Assembly: GCF_002072155.1 (NCBI RefSeq) | Contig: NZ_BDIY01000002.1 | Coordinates: forward strand, 62,001-126,000 | Source of the DNA: Roseovarius sp. A-2 | Lineage (GTDB): Bacteria; Pseudomonadota; Alphaproteobacteria; Rhodobacterales; Rhodobacteraceae | Direction of reading: 5' to 3' | Length of the DNA: 64,000 bases | Made by a program: the position numbers and the translations under genes | In this document: one piece after another, positions 1-8,049 of the stretch | Numbering within the stretch: position 1 is the first letter of the stretch | How the letters are laid out: each line of letters starts with the position of its first letter | Notes under the pieces: generated by a model | What the model was told of the DNA's origin: nothing | Seen by the model: only the letters and a program-made list of their open reading frames with translations | The model's database searches: none

Positions 1-90
1 GGCCTGGCGTCGGGCATTGGAGAAACCTCTGAAAGCGATTACGCGGGCGTTTTTGCGGCATTCATGCCAGAATGGCAATGGCGGCGATGA
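1..90 (+). CDS. Possible C-terminal end of a gene cut by the window edge
   Basis: The frame beginning at base 1 is open for 29 codons and stops at TGA 88-90, ending in a tryptophan- and arginine-rich tail (PEWQWRR). No start codon lies inside the window, so it would be the tail of a gene beginning upstream. Third-position G+C is only moderate, and a frame this short could be open by chance. I do not recognise the family. Confidence 0.3.
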   Translation, partial: GLASGIGETSESDYAGVFAAFMPEWQWRR

Positions 91-169
91 CGCGCACCAC
101 GCGGTTTCGTGATTTGGATTTTCGCCATCCGGCCCTAAATCAACCTGGAACACATGTCAGGAGTTGAGC

Positions 170-667
170 ATGGTTAACATTACACGGCGACGCGGTGTTA
201 TCGCGGTAGCTGTTCTCGGCCTGGGGGCGCTGGCCGCCCTCGGAGTGCCGCACCTTGACGGCGGTTTCGAGGAACTGGCCGCCGCCCCGGTCTATGCGCC
301 TGAGGGCGTGGCGATCCGGGGCACCGATCCTGTGGCCTATTTCACCGACGGCCGCGCGGTGCCCGGCACGCAGGCGCACAGCTTTGAGTGGAACGGGGCC
401 ACATGGCAATTCGCAAACGCAGAGAATCGCGCGGCCTTTGCCGAAGATCCCGCACGCTTTGCCCCGCAATATGGCGGGTTCTGTGCCTGGGCCGTGGCCG
501 AAAAGGGCAAGCTTTATTCCACCCAACCCGGCAACTGGAAAATCGTCGATGGCAAGCTCTACCTGAATTACAACGACGACATTCAGAGCCTTTGGCAAGA
601 GGATATCCCCGGCTTCATCGCGCGCGGCGATGAACGCTGGCCGGAAATCCTGCGCGACGGTGCGTGA
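170..667 (+). CDS. YHS domain-containing exported protein
   Basis: A 165-residue protein with an N-terminal hydrophobic export segment (about residues 3-24, preceded by an Arg-Arg-Arg run) followed by a YHS-type domain (about 45-110). That small fold is usually linked to metal binding. The recognisable core is DPVAYF...G followed by YGGFCAWAV. A periplasmic location is inferred from the leader. The ATG at 170 is chosen because AGGAG at 159-163 sits six bases upstream; a TTG two codons earlier is a poorer candidate. No operon partner is evident. The substrate is unknown. Confidence 0.8.
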   Translation: MVNITRRRGVIAVAVLGLGALAALGVPHLDGGFEELAAAPVYAPEGVAIRGTDPVAYFTDGRAVPGTQAHSFEWNGATWQFANAENRAAFAEDPARFAPQYGGFCAWAVAEKGKLYSTQPGNWKIVDGKLYLNYNDDIQSLWQEDIPGFIARGDERWPEILRDGA

Positions 668-770
668 CCAAAGCAATTTTAGAGAAAGCTGAGAGGCGTC
701 CTCGACTCGAAATCGCGCAAGATCAATACACTCGATATTTTCGGTGCTCCAACGACCTTGCGCAAAATCT

Positions 771-2378
771 CTAAACCATCATTTCCTTGGTCGCGGTCAG
801 GGTAATATCGGGGTAATCCCTCTCTACCCGGTCGATGTCCCATTGCATCCGCGTGAGGTAGACCACGTCACCGTCATTGTCATGCGCGATATGCTGCTTG
901 TTGGCGGCGGTGAACTTTTCAACCGCCTGCTTGTCGCCCTGCACCCAGCGGGCAGAGGTGAACTGGCTACCCTCGAAGCGGACGGGCAACCCGTATTCCA
1001 GCTCGATCCGGCTGCCCAGAACCTCGAATTGCAGCGCGCCCACGACGCCCACGATAAAGCCCGACCCAAAAGCGGGCTTGAACACCTTGGCAGCACCCTC
1101 TTCCGCGAATTGCATAAGGGCTTTTTCAAGGTGCTTGGCCTTCATCGGGTCGCCCGCACGCGCCTGTTGCAGCAGTTCCGGCGCGAAGGACGGGATGCCC
1201 GTGACCTTCAGCGCTTCGCCCTCGGTCAGCGTATCACCGATGCGCAATTGCCCGTGGTTAGGGATGCCGATGATGTCACCGGCCCAGGCCTCTTCGGCAA
1301 GTTCGCGGTCGGAGGCGAGAAAGAGCACGGGGGCCGAGACCGTCATCGGTTTCTTGGAGCGCACATGGGTGAGCTTCATACCGCGCTTGAAATGGCCCGA
1401 GGCGAGGCGGACAAAGGCCACCCGGTCGCGGTGCTTGGGGTCCATGTTGGCCTGAACCTTAAAGACAAAGCCGGTGACCTGAGTCTCTTCCGGCGCGATT
1501 TCACGGGGGGTGGCCTTTTGCACCTGCGGTTCGGGGCCATAGGTGCCGATGCCGTCCATCAGTTCCTTGACCCCGAAGGAATTGATCGCGGAGCCGAACC
1601 AGATCGGTGTCATATGTCCTTCGAGCACCGATTGCGGGTTGAGTTCGGGCAGCAGTTCGCGCGCCATTTCGACCTCTTCACGCAGCTTGGCCACCAGATC
1701 GGCGGGCACGTGTTCGTCGAGTTTTGGGTCGTCCAAGCCGTTGATCTTGACGGATTCCGCCAGTTTGTTGCGGTCCGCGCGGTCCATCAGTTCGAGGCGG
1801 TTGTTGAGCATGTCATAGCAGCCGACGAAATCGCGGCCCTGGCCGATGGGCCAACTGGCAGGCGTCACGTCGATGGCAAGGTTTTCCTGAATTTCATCAA
1901 TGATATCAAACGTATCCCGGCTCTCGCGGTCCATCTTGTTGCAGAAGGTCAGAATCGGCAGATCGCGCAGGCGGCAGACCTCGAAGAGCTTGCGGGTCTG
2001 GCTCTCGACGCCCTTGGCGCCGTCGATCACCATCACGGCGGCATCGACCGCCGTCAGCGTCCGGTACGTGTCCTCGGAGAAATCCGAGTGCCCGGGTGTA
2101 TCCACCAGATTGAACCGGAAGGTCTGGAAATCAAAGGACATTGCCGAGGCTGAGACGGAAATGCCCCGGTCCTTTTCCATCTGCATGAAATCCGAGCGCG
2201 TGCGCCGCGCCTCGCCCTTGGCGCGGACCTGTCCGGCCATCTGGATCGCGCCGCCATAGAGCAGAAATTTCTCGGTCAGCGTGGTCTTGCCCGCGTCGGG
2301 GTGGGAGATGATGGCAAAGGTCCGCCGCCGGGCAATCTCGGCGGGCAGATCGGGGCGGTTTGTGCGGATATCCAACAT
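771..2378 (-). CDS. prfC: Peptide chain release factor 3 (RF3)
   Basis: A 535-residue translational GTPase that recycles RF1/RF2 from the ribosome after peptide release. The G1 loop SHPDAGKT lies at residues 25-32, G3 is DTPGHSDF and G4 is NKMD, all in the order expected for RF3, followed by the EF-Tu-like domain II and the RF3 C-terminal domain. The ATG at 2378 gives the usual N-terminus (MLDIRTN); an upstream in-frame ATG would add 12 proline- and arginine-rich residues and is unlikely. It is convergent with the YHS gene, with about 100 bases between them. Confidence 0.97.
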   Translation of the reverse strand: MLDIRTNRPDLPAEIARRRTFAIISHPDAGKTTLTEKFLLYGGAIQMAGQVRAKGEARRTRSDFMQMEKDRGISVSASAMSFDFQTFRFNLVDTPGHSDFSEDTYRTLTAVDAAVMVIDGAKGVESQTRKLFEVCRLRDLPILTFCNKMDRESRDTFDIIDEIQENLAIDVTPASWPIGQGRDFVGCYDMLNNRLELMDRADRNKLAESVKINGLDDPKLDEHVPADLVAKLREEVEMARELLPELNPQSVLEGHMTPIWFGSAINSFGVKELMDGIGTYGPEPQVQKATPREIAPEETQVTGFVFKVQANMDPKHRDRVAFVRLASGHFKRGMKLTHVRSKKPMTVSAPVLFLASDRELAEEAWAGDIIGIPNHGQLRIGDTLTEGEALKVTGIPSFAPELLQQARAGDPMKAKHLEKALMQFAEEGAAKVFKPAFGSGFIVGVVGALQFEVLGSRIELEYGLPVRFEGSQFTSARWVQGDKQAVEKFTAANKQHIAHDNDGDVVYLTRMQWDIDRVERDYPDITLTATKEMMV

Positions 2379-2520
2379 GGCTCGCCGTATAGAGGGGGGA
2401 GGTGAAGGGCGCAAGCGAGGGCTGGATGAAGGCCGTCTGTATCGCGTCGGTATTCTGTCGGTATTGCGTCGGTGGCTTATCCGCGATCCCGAACAGGCCG
2501 ATTGCGCCCGTCCGCCCCGC

Positions 2521-2712
2521 TCATTCGAGACGGCGCGCCTCGTCGATCAGCATCACCGGAATGCCGTTGCGGATCGGAAAGGCCAGACCGGCGGAGCGGC
2601 TGATCAGCTCCTGCCGCCCGCCATCATAGTCAAGCGTGCTATGCGTCTGCGGGCAGATCAGCCCGTCAAGCATGCGCCGGTCAAAAGCGGGTGCCGCCGG
2701 TTCGTCGGTCAT
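2521..2712 (-). CDS. Trm112 family small zinc-ribbon-like protein (UPF0434)
   Basis: A 63-residue protein of the Trm112/YcaR family. It shows the [13 protein letters not shown] opening and the [11 protein letters not shown] core with which these proteins bind and stabilise methyltransferases in other organisms. Only one Cys of the usual zinc-binding set is kept, as in many proteobacterial members. Its start overlaps the stop of the upstream LON-domain gene as ATGA (2709-2712), so the two are probably translationally coupled. Its partner cannot be read from the sequence. Confidence 0.9.
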   Translation of the reverse strand: MTDEPAAPAFDRRMLDGLICPQTHSTLDYDGGRQELISRSAGLAFPIRNGIPVMLIDEARRLE

Positions 2713-3356
2713 TGCATGATCCCCTCGTCATCGCCGCCGCGCAGCGTGTATTCGATCAGCGTTACCAGCGTCTCACGCCGGGTGCTCAGTGACGGCGCCT
2801 CGAGCAGCGCCTGCTTGTCCTCGGGCTCGAACCCAAGCAGCATCGACAGCGAGTTGATCAGCAATTCGTCCTCCGCCTCCTTGAGCGACTCCCAATCTAT
2901 CTGCAACTCCCGCGCCTGGAAATAGCGTGACAGCAGGTTCATGAACCCATCCCGGTCAAAGCCCACATCGCTGTCGGCCGGTCCCATGTCGCGTTCGAAG
3001 CCCGACCACGACACCTTGGCCCGCCGGTAGGGTGTGAAGCCCTCGACCTCCTCGATCACCCGGTAGCGCGAGAGCCCGGTGAGCGTGATCATGTAGCGCC
3101 CGTCTTCGGTCTCGGAAAATTGCGTCACGCGGCCCACGCAGCCGATGGTGTGCAGCCCGGTGCCGCCATCGCGGCCCGGCACCTTGTTGGGCTGGACCAT
3201 CCCGATCAGCCGTCCGGGCGTCTTGAGCGTATCCTCGAACATCGCCAGATAGCGCGGCTCGAACAAATGCAACGGCAAGCGCGAGCGCGGCAGAAGCAGC
3301 GCGCCGGGCAGCGGGAAAACCGGAATGATCTCAGGCAGATCGATGTTATGTGTCAT
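2709..3356 (-). CDS. LON substrate-binding domain protein
   Basis: 215 residues consisting almost entirely of the N-terminal (LAN) domain of Lon protease: [27 protein letters not shown] near the start, then the IGCVGRV strand. There is no AAA+ or protease domain, so it is a stand-alone LON-domain protein, common in alphaproteobacteria and of unsettled role. It lies between a thioredoxin/YbbN-type gene (27 bases upstream) and the Trm112 gene (ATGA overlap), suggesting one protein-quality-control operon. This is inferred from order only. Confidence 0.9.
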   Translation of the reverse strand: MTHNIDLPEIIPVFPLPGALLLPRSRLPLHLFEPRYLAMFEDTLKTPGRLIGMVQPNKVPGRDGGTGLHTIGCVGRVTQFSETEDGRYMITLTGLSRYRVIEEVEGFTPYRRAKVSWSGFERDMGPADSDVGFDRDGFMNLLSRYFQARELQIDWESLKEAEDELLINSLSMLLGFEPEDKQALLEAPSLSTRRETLVTLIEYTLRGGDDEGIMQ

Positions 3357-3382
3357 GCCGCTAACCTAGCCCGGCGCGGGGT

Positions 3383-4303
3383 TCAGGCAAATATCATCGA
3401 GCTCAACTTCCGCCGCCCGCTGAGCAGCACCGGATCGTTTGGCTTGAGTGCCTCGAAAATGGTGAAAAGCTGCGCCTTGGCGGCCCCGTCATTCCACTCG
3501 CGATCGCGGCGGAACAACTCCAGCAATTCGTCCACGGCCTCCTGCGCCTCGCCCTTGGCATAGAGCGCCTGCGCGAGGTCAAAGCGGGCCTGATGATTGT
3601 CCGGGTCGGCCTCTACGGCGACGCGTAGCTCACCGACCGGCCCGGCATTCTCCGCCTGCCGCGCGAGGGCAAGCTGGGCATGCGCGGCCTCGATCTCGGG
3701 CGATTTGCTGATCTCGGCGGGGGCCCCGTTCAGGATCGCCTCGGCCTGATCGAGATCGCCCGCCGCGATCTGCGCGCGCGCCATCCCGGCATAGGCGCGG
3801 GCGTTCTGTCCGTCCTCCTGCAGGATCGCGGCATAGGTCTGCGCAGCATCCGCAACGGCCCCTTGCTCCAGCATCTCGTCGGCGGCATCGAGTGCCTCAT
3901 CAAGGCCGCCGCCCTCGGGTGTGCCGCCCGACGCCTCGATCACGCGGGCCACGAAGGCGTCGATCTCGGAGGGGGGAATCGCGCCCTGAAAGCCGTCGAT
4001 CGGCTGGCCCTGCCAGAACGCATAGACCGTGGGCAACGACTGAATGCGCAATTGCCCCGCGATCATCTGGTTCTCGTCGGCATTGACCTTGGCCATCTTC
4101 ACGGCCCCGCCCGCGCGCGTCACCGCCGCCTCGAGCGCGGGGCCAAGCGTCTTGCACGGGCCACACCACGGCGCCCAGAAATCGACGATCACCGGCACGC
4201 TCTGCGATGCCTCGACCACCTCGGCCATGAAATCGGCCTCGGTCACGTCCTTGATCAGGTCGCCTGCCGCGGGTTTCGACTGTGTTTGACCCAGTTCCAG
4301 CAT
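3383..4303 (-). CDS. ybbN: Thioredoxin-domain co-chaperone of the YbbN/CnoX type
   Basis: 306 residues: an N-terminal thioredoxin domain with the intact redox motif WCGPC (residues 46-50), then an alpha-helical half with tetratricopeptide-like repeats rich in Ala, Glu and Asp. This layout is that of YbbN/CnoX, a holdase that protects clients from oxidative aggregation. Unlike E. coli CnoX, which has SXXC, this one keeps both cysteines and may retain oxidoreductase activity. It heads the run into the LON and Trm112 genes on the minus strand. Confidence 0.9.
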   Translation of the reverse strand: MLELGQTQSKPAAGDLIKDVTEADFMAEVVEASQSVPVIVDFWAPWCGPCKTLGPALEAAVTRAGGAVKMAKVNADENQMIAGQLRIQSLPTVYAFWQGQPIDGFQGAIPPSEIDAFVARVIEASGGTPEGGGLDEALDAADEMLEQGAVADAAQTYAAILQEDGQNARAYAGMARAQIAAGDLDQAEAILNGAPAEISKSPEIEAAHAQLALARQAENAGPVGELRVAVEADPDNHQARFDLAQALYAKGEAQEAVDELLELFRRDREWNDGAAKAQLFTIFEALKPNDPVLLSGRRKLSSMIFA

Positions 4304-4359
4304 GTCTCACCATCCTTCATCATTGTGTTGGCCCCTATATGAGGGGCCGGAGCGCGGAG

Positions 4360-5148
4360 TCAAAGGTCGAATTGCGCAAATACCGGCGCGTGATCCGACG
4401 GTTTTTCCCAGCCGCGCGCGTCGCGCAGGATGCGACTGCCGTGGGCGGCGGCGCGGATATCGCCGCTGGCCCAGACATGATCGAGCCTGCGGCCCTTGTC
4501 GGCGGCGTCCCAGTCGCGGGCGCGATACGACCACCAGCTGTACAGCTGGCCCTCGGGAATGTCGGCGCGGGTCACGTCATGCCAGCCGCCTGCCTCCATC
4601 GCGTTGTCCAGATGCTCCACCTCAACCGGCGTGTGGCTGACGATCTTCAAGAGTTGCTTGTGCGACCATACATCATCCTCGCGCGGGGCGATGTTGAGAT
4701 CCCCCACCAGGATCGCCCGCTCGGGGCGGCTGTCGCGGAACCAGTCGCGCATCCCGGTCAGGTAATCGAGCTTCTGGCCGAATTTCTCGTTCTTCTCGCG
4801 GTCGGGAATGTCACCGCCTGCCGGCACATAGAAATTATGGATGGTGACCCCGTTCTCCAGCCGCCCCGCCACGTGGCGGGCATGACCTAAGGCGGCGAAA
4901 TCCATGTCGCCCGCATCCTCGATCGGCAATTTCGACAGGATTGCCACGCCGTTATATCCCTTTTGCCCGCGTGCGACCATATGGGTGTAGCCAAGCGCCT
5001 GAAACCGTTCCAACGGGATCTTGTCCACGGGGCTTTTGCATTCTTGAAGACACAGGATGTCGGGGGCTTCGTCCTCCATCAGACGCGCCACCAGCCCCTC
5101 GCGCAGCCGGACCGAATTGATGTTCCATGTGGCGAGGGTCAAGCTCAT
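4360..5148 (-). CDS. xthA: Exodeoxyribonuclease III
   Basis: A 262-residue class II AP endonuclease / 3'-5' exonuclease for base-excision repair. Visible motifs are LATWNINSVR at the N-terminus, the metal-binding Glu in LQECKS, DLNIAP in the centre, and the C-terminal SDHAPV with the catalytic His. The ATG at 5148 is preceded by AGGAG eight bases upstream. The open frame extends 76 codons further upstream without family similarity and across a terminator, so the longer form is rejected. Confidence 0.96.
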   Translation of the reverse strand: MSLTLATWNINSVRLREGLVARLMEDEAPDILCLQECKSPVDKIPLERFQALGYTHMVARGQKGYNGVAILSKLPIEDAGDMDFAALGHARHVAGRLENGVTIHNFYVPAGGDIPDREKNEKFGQKLDYLTGMRDWFRDSRPERAILVGDLNIAPREDDVWSHKQLLKIVSHTPVEVEHLDNAMEAGGWHDVTRADIPEGQLYSWWSYRARDWDAADKGRRLDHVWASGDIRAAAHGSRILRDARGWEKPSDHAPVFAQFDL

Positions 5149-5299
5149 GCGGGATCTCCTGTCTGCGTTCGCGCGGAGCCTAAAGCGATGCGCGCCGCGT
5201 TTCCAGACGCGATTATGCGGGTAGGGTTTCTTCTGGCCGCAAATATCCGGGGGAATCGCCGCGTGCAGCGATGGAGGCAGTGCCCCCAAGTAACCGCTC

Positions 5300-5333
5300 A
5301 AAAAGAAAAAAGCCCCGGCGAGAGTGCCGGGGC
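5300..5333 (-). terminator. Rho-independent terminator of the response regulator gene
   Basis: An eight-base-pair G+C stem (5312-5319 with 5326-5333, six-base loop) followed on the minus strand by a run of T broken only by one C. It lies about 105 bases after the stop of the minus-strand response regulator and ahead of xthA, so it separates the two transcription units. Confidence 0.85.
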
Positions 5334-5349
5334 CAGTCCAACAGGGAGG

Positions 5350-5371
5350 TTCATGTATAACCATACATGAA
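5350..5371. repeat. Perfect 9-bp inverted repeat
   Basis: The arms TTCATGTAT (5350-5358) and ATACATGAA (5363-5371) are separated by AACC. The repeat sits between the response regulator stop and its terminator. It is AT-rich and not followed by a T run, so it looks more like a protein site or an RNA element than a second terminator. A GGGAGG just before it and the frame ATG TAT AAC CAT ACA TGA would allow a five-residue peptide on the plus strand. Confidence 0.6.
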
Positions 5372-5438
5372 TACAATATTAGCAGATTAATCCTGATGTG
5401 CAGATAAGACTTTGATCGAAGTCAGGCGAGCGTGTCCT

Positions 5439-6125
5439 TTAAACCACAAGGCGATACCCGCCCGATTCCGTTACCAGAAGGCGAGCATTGCCGGGATCGG
5501 GCTCGATCTTCTGACGCAGACGGTAGATATGGGTTTCCAGCGTGTGGGTCGTCACCCCGGCATTGTAGCCCCAGACCTCGTGCAGCAGGATGTCGCGCGG
5601 CACCACGCCCTCGGTCGAGCGGTAGAGGAACTTGAGGATGTTGGTTTCCTTCTCGGTCAAGCGCACCTTGCGCTCATCCTCGGTGATCAGCATCTTCATC
5701 GCCGGTTTGAACGTGTAGGGCCCAAGCTGGAACACCGCGTCCTCGGATTGTTCGTGCTGGCGCAGTTGCGCGCGGATACGCGCCAGCAGCACCGGGAACT
5801 TGAACGGCTTGGTGATATAGTCATTCGCCCCGGCATCGAGCCCCAGAATGGTATCGGCATCGCCGTCATGCCCGGTGAGCATCAGGACCGGCGACTTGAC
5901 CCCCTGCTTGCGCATCAGCCGGCAAAGCTCGCGTCCGTCGGTGTCGGGCAGGCCCACATCGAGAATGACCAGATCGTAGATCATATCCTTGATCTTGTGC
6001 ATCGCATCCGCGCCGGTGTCAGCCTCGAACACGTCGAAATCCTCGGTCATGACAAGCTGTTCGCTCAGCGCCTCGCGCAGATCGTCGTCGTCATCCACGA
6101 GCAGAATTTTCTTGACCTGTGCCAT
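5439..6125 (-). CDS. OmpR/PhoB-type response regulator
   Basis: 228 residues. The receiver domain carries the acidic pocket DDDDD at 11-15, the phosphoacceptor Asp56 in VILDVGLPD and the conserved Lys106 in ITKPFK. A winged-helix DNA-binding domain follows (TEKETNILKFL, then HTLETHIYRLRQKI). The start has an AGGAAGAGGA purine tract upstream. No histidine kinase gene is adjacent, so it is an orphan here. It is divergent from ribA with about 160 bases between, and its transcript ends at the terminator near 5.3 kb. Its regulon cannot be assigned from this window. Confidence 0.93.
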   Translation of the reverse strand: MAQVKKILLVDDDDDLREALSEQLVMTEDFDVFEADTGADAMHKIKDMIYDLVILDVGLPDTDGRELCRLMRKQGVKSPVLMLTGHDGDADTILGLDAGANDYITKPFKFPVLLARIRAQLRQHEQSEDAVFQLGPYTFKPAMKMLITEDERKVRLTEKETNILKFLYRSTEGVVPRDILLHEVWGYNAGVTTHTLETHIYRLRQKIEPDPGNARLLVTESGGYRLVV

Positions 6126-6284
6126 GTCGTTATCCTCTTCCTTTGACGGAACATGCGTCACAAGCGGGCCTGCGACAAGATGTGCAACACGCGCCTCACG
6201 CCCACGTGTTACGCTGCGAGCGTTTTCTTTCATTTCGTCACGAAACACTCTACATGACGGATGGACGCAATCGGAGAGACCCGC

Positions 6285-7379
6285 ATGAGCCTTTCGCCCG
6301 ACATCACCGAGATCATCGCGCGTGCCCGTTCCGACCTGCGGATGGGTGTGCCGGTGGTGCTGTGCGCGGCAGATGGCAGCGCCGCGTTGGTGATGGCCGC
6401 CGAGACGCTCGACGCGCAGCGGCTGGCGGATCTGCGCGCGCTTGGACGGACCCCCGTGCTGGCAATTACAGCACGGCGCGCCGCCACGCTCAAGGCGCGC
6501 GCCTATGACGGCGATCTGGCGCGGGTGGTGCTGCCGCCCGATGCGCGGCTGCCCTGGGTGCTGGCGGTGGCCGATCCGGCGGACGATCTCAAGACCCCGA
6601 TGAAGGGCCCGCTGGAGACCCAACGCGGCGGCGATGCCGGGCTGCACCGGTTGGCGCTCGGCCTCGTGAAATCCGCACGCCTGCTGCCGGCCGCCGTGGT
6701 TCTGACGCTGACGGACGGTGCGGGCTTTGCCGCGCGCCACGGGCTGACCCGCGTGACGCTCGATCAGGCCACGCCGCAACTGATGCGCACCAGCCCGCTG
6801 CACCCGGTGGTCAGCGCCCGCCTGCCGCTGGAGGTGTCCGAGGCGGGGCGGTTGCATATCTTTCGCCCCGAAGATGGCGGCGAAGAGCATTACGCCATCG
6901 AGATAGGCCAGCCCGACCGCGATGCCCCGGTTCTGGCCCGGCTGCACTCGGCCTGTTTCACCGGTGATTTGATGGGCAGTCTGAAATGCGATTGCGGCCC
7001 GCAGCTGCGCGGCGCGCTCACTCAGATGGGCACTGAAGGCGCGGGCGTGCTGCTCTATCTCAATCAAGAGGGGCGCGGCATCGGCCTTGCCAACAAGATG
7101 CGCGCCTACAGCTTGCAGGATCAGGGGTTCGACACTGTCGAGGCCAATCATCGGCTGGGCTTCGAGGATGACGAACGCGATTTCCGCATCGGCGCGCGCA
7201 TCCTGACGATGATGGGGTTTTCGGCGGTGCGGCTGCTGACCAACAACCCGGCCAAGATCGCGATGATGGAACAGAACGACATCACGGTTGTCGAACGGGT
7301 GCCGCTGAAGCTGGGCGAGAACGCCCATAACCACGCCTATCTGGCGACCAAGGCCATGAAATCCGGGCATTTGCTGTAA
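6285..7379 (+). CDS. ribA: GTP cyclohydrolase II with an extra N-terminal domain
   Basis: 364 residues. The C-terminal half is a clear GTP cyclohydrolase II, the first step of riboflavin synthesis: zinc ligands in the C-x10-C-x-C pattern around CFTGDLMGSLKCDCGP, the loop QEGRGIGLANKMRAY, and NHRLGFEDDERDF. The first 170 or so residues occupy the place of RibB but show no DHBP-synthase acidic active site that I can recognise, so a bifunctional RibBA is unlikely. The ATG at 6285 follows GGAGAG; an in-frame ATG at 6261 is possible. The riboflavin synthase gene ribE is 48 kb away in this window. Confidence 0.93.
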   Translation: MSLSPDITEIIARARSDLRMGVPVVLCAADGSAALVMAAETLDAQRLADLRALGRTPVLAITARRAATLKARAYDGDLARVVLPPDARLPWVLAVADPADDLKTPMKGPLETQRGGDAGLHRLALGLVKSARLLPAAVVLTLTDGAGFAARHGLTRVTLDQATPQLMRTSPLHPVVSARLPLEVSEAGRLHIFRPEDGGEEHYAIEIGQPDRDAPVLARLHSACFTGDLMGSLKCDCGPQLRGALTQMGTEGAGVLLYLNQEGRGIGLANKMRAYSLQDQGFDTVEANHRLGFEDDERDFRIGARILTMMGFSAVRLLTNNPAKIAMMEQNDITVVERVPLKLGENAHNHAYLATKAMKSGHLL

Positions 7380-7395
7380 GTGGATCGGGGTCACG

Positions 7396-7611
7396 CTAGC
7401 CCAGCATGATCCCCACGACCACCATCATCAACCCGAGCACCGACAGGAACAGCGCCCCGGTGTTGAGCGGCACGACCCGCTGGATCGTCGCACGCAACTC
7501 GGTGTCGGATTGCCCGGAGCGGCGCGCCTTCCAGACCGTCAGGATGCACCAGATGAGCCCTGCCAGACCGGCGAGCGACACGGCGGCTCCGAGCCAGATC
7601 ACGATCTCCAT
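7396..7611 (-). CDS. Small two-helix membrane protein
   Basis: 71 residues with hydrophobic segments near residues 3-22 and 50-70, joined by a short basic loop (WKARRSGQ). The ATG at 7611 is preferred because the purine tract GGGAGAG lies upstream and the extension to 7677 is arginine-rich and unlike a leader. Its stop lies 17 bases beyond the convergent ribA stop. I do not recognise a functional family. Confidence 0.7.
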   Translation of the reverse strand: MEIVIWLGAAVSLAGLAGLIWCILTVWKARRSGQSDTELRATIQRVVPLNTGALFLSVLGLMMVVVGIMLG

Positions 7612-7754
7612 GGCGGTCACTCTCCCTCGTAAGCGCAGGTTTGCCCTGCGCCTAAGCGAAACCGGCGCGTCCTGCAAGAGGGGCGTGAGATGCCGCTTGC
7701 AAGCATGCGCGCACGCCGCTAGTCATGCGCCCTGTCCAGAGCGGAGGCATCCCC

Positions 7755-8015
7755 ATGAACGACATGACGTCCGAGGCGAATTATCGCGTCACCGCCGATG
7801 AGCTGCGCCAGTTCATCGAACGATTCGAGCGATTGGAAGCCGAGAAGAAGGACATCGCCGACCAGCAGAAAGAGGTGATGGCCGAGGCCAAGGCGCGCGG
7901 CTATGACACCAAGGTCATGCGCAAGGTGATCGCGCTGCGCAAGCGCGACAAGGATGACATCGCCGAGGAAGAGGCGGTGCTGGAGATGTATAAGGAAGCG
8001 CTGGGCATGGGGTGA
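7755..8015 (+). CDS. gapR: GapR family DNA-binding protein (DUF2312)
   Basis: 86 residues, mostly one long coiled-coil helix (ELRQFIERFERLEAEKKDIADQ...) followed by the basic segment AKARGYDTKVMRKVIALRKRD typical of DUF2312. In Caulobacter, GapR is a nucleoid protein that recognises overtwisted DNA and supports replication and the cell cycle. The start at 7755 has GCGGAGG seven bases upstream. It is a single-gene unit convergent with cobT (34-base gap). Confidence 0.92.
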   Translation: MNDMTSEANYRVTADELRQFIERFERLEAEKKDIADQQKEVMAEAKARGYDTKVMRKVIALRKRDKDDIAEEEAVLEMYKEALGMG

Positions 8016-8049
8016 CGGCGCGCGTTTTGCGTGCCGATCATCACTCCGG

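Noticed and set aside
744..2153. 469-codon open frame on the plus strand opposite prfC
   Set aside because: It mirrors the codon pattern of prfC, has no ribosome site and no family similarity. Such long antisense frames are common in G+C-rich genomes.
2445..2476. Short repeated TCGGTAT/GCGTCGG words between prfC and the Trm112 gene
   Set aside because: Copies are few, irregular and short; this is most simply chance in a G+C-rich gap.
6126..7394. N-terminal extension of the response regulator frame opposite ribA
   Set aside because: The frame is merely open antisense to ribA. The receiver domain begins at 6125 with a good ribosome site.
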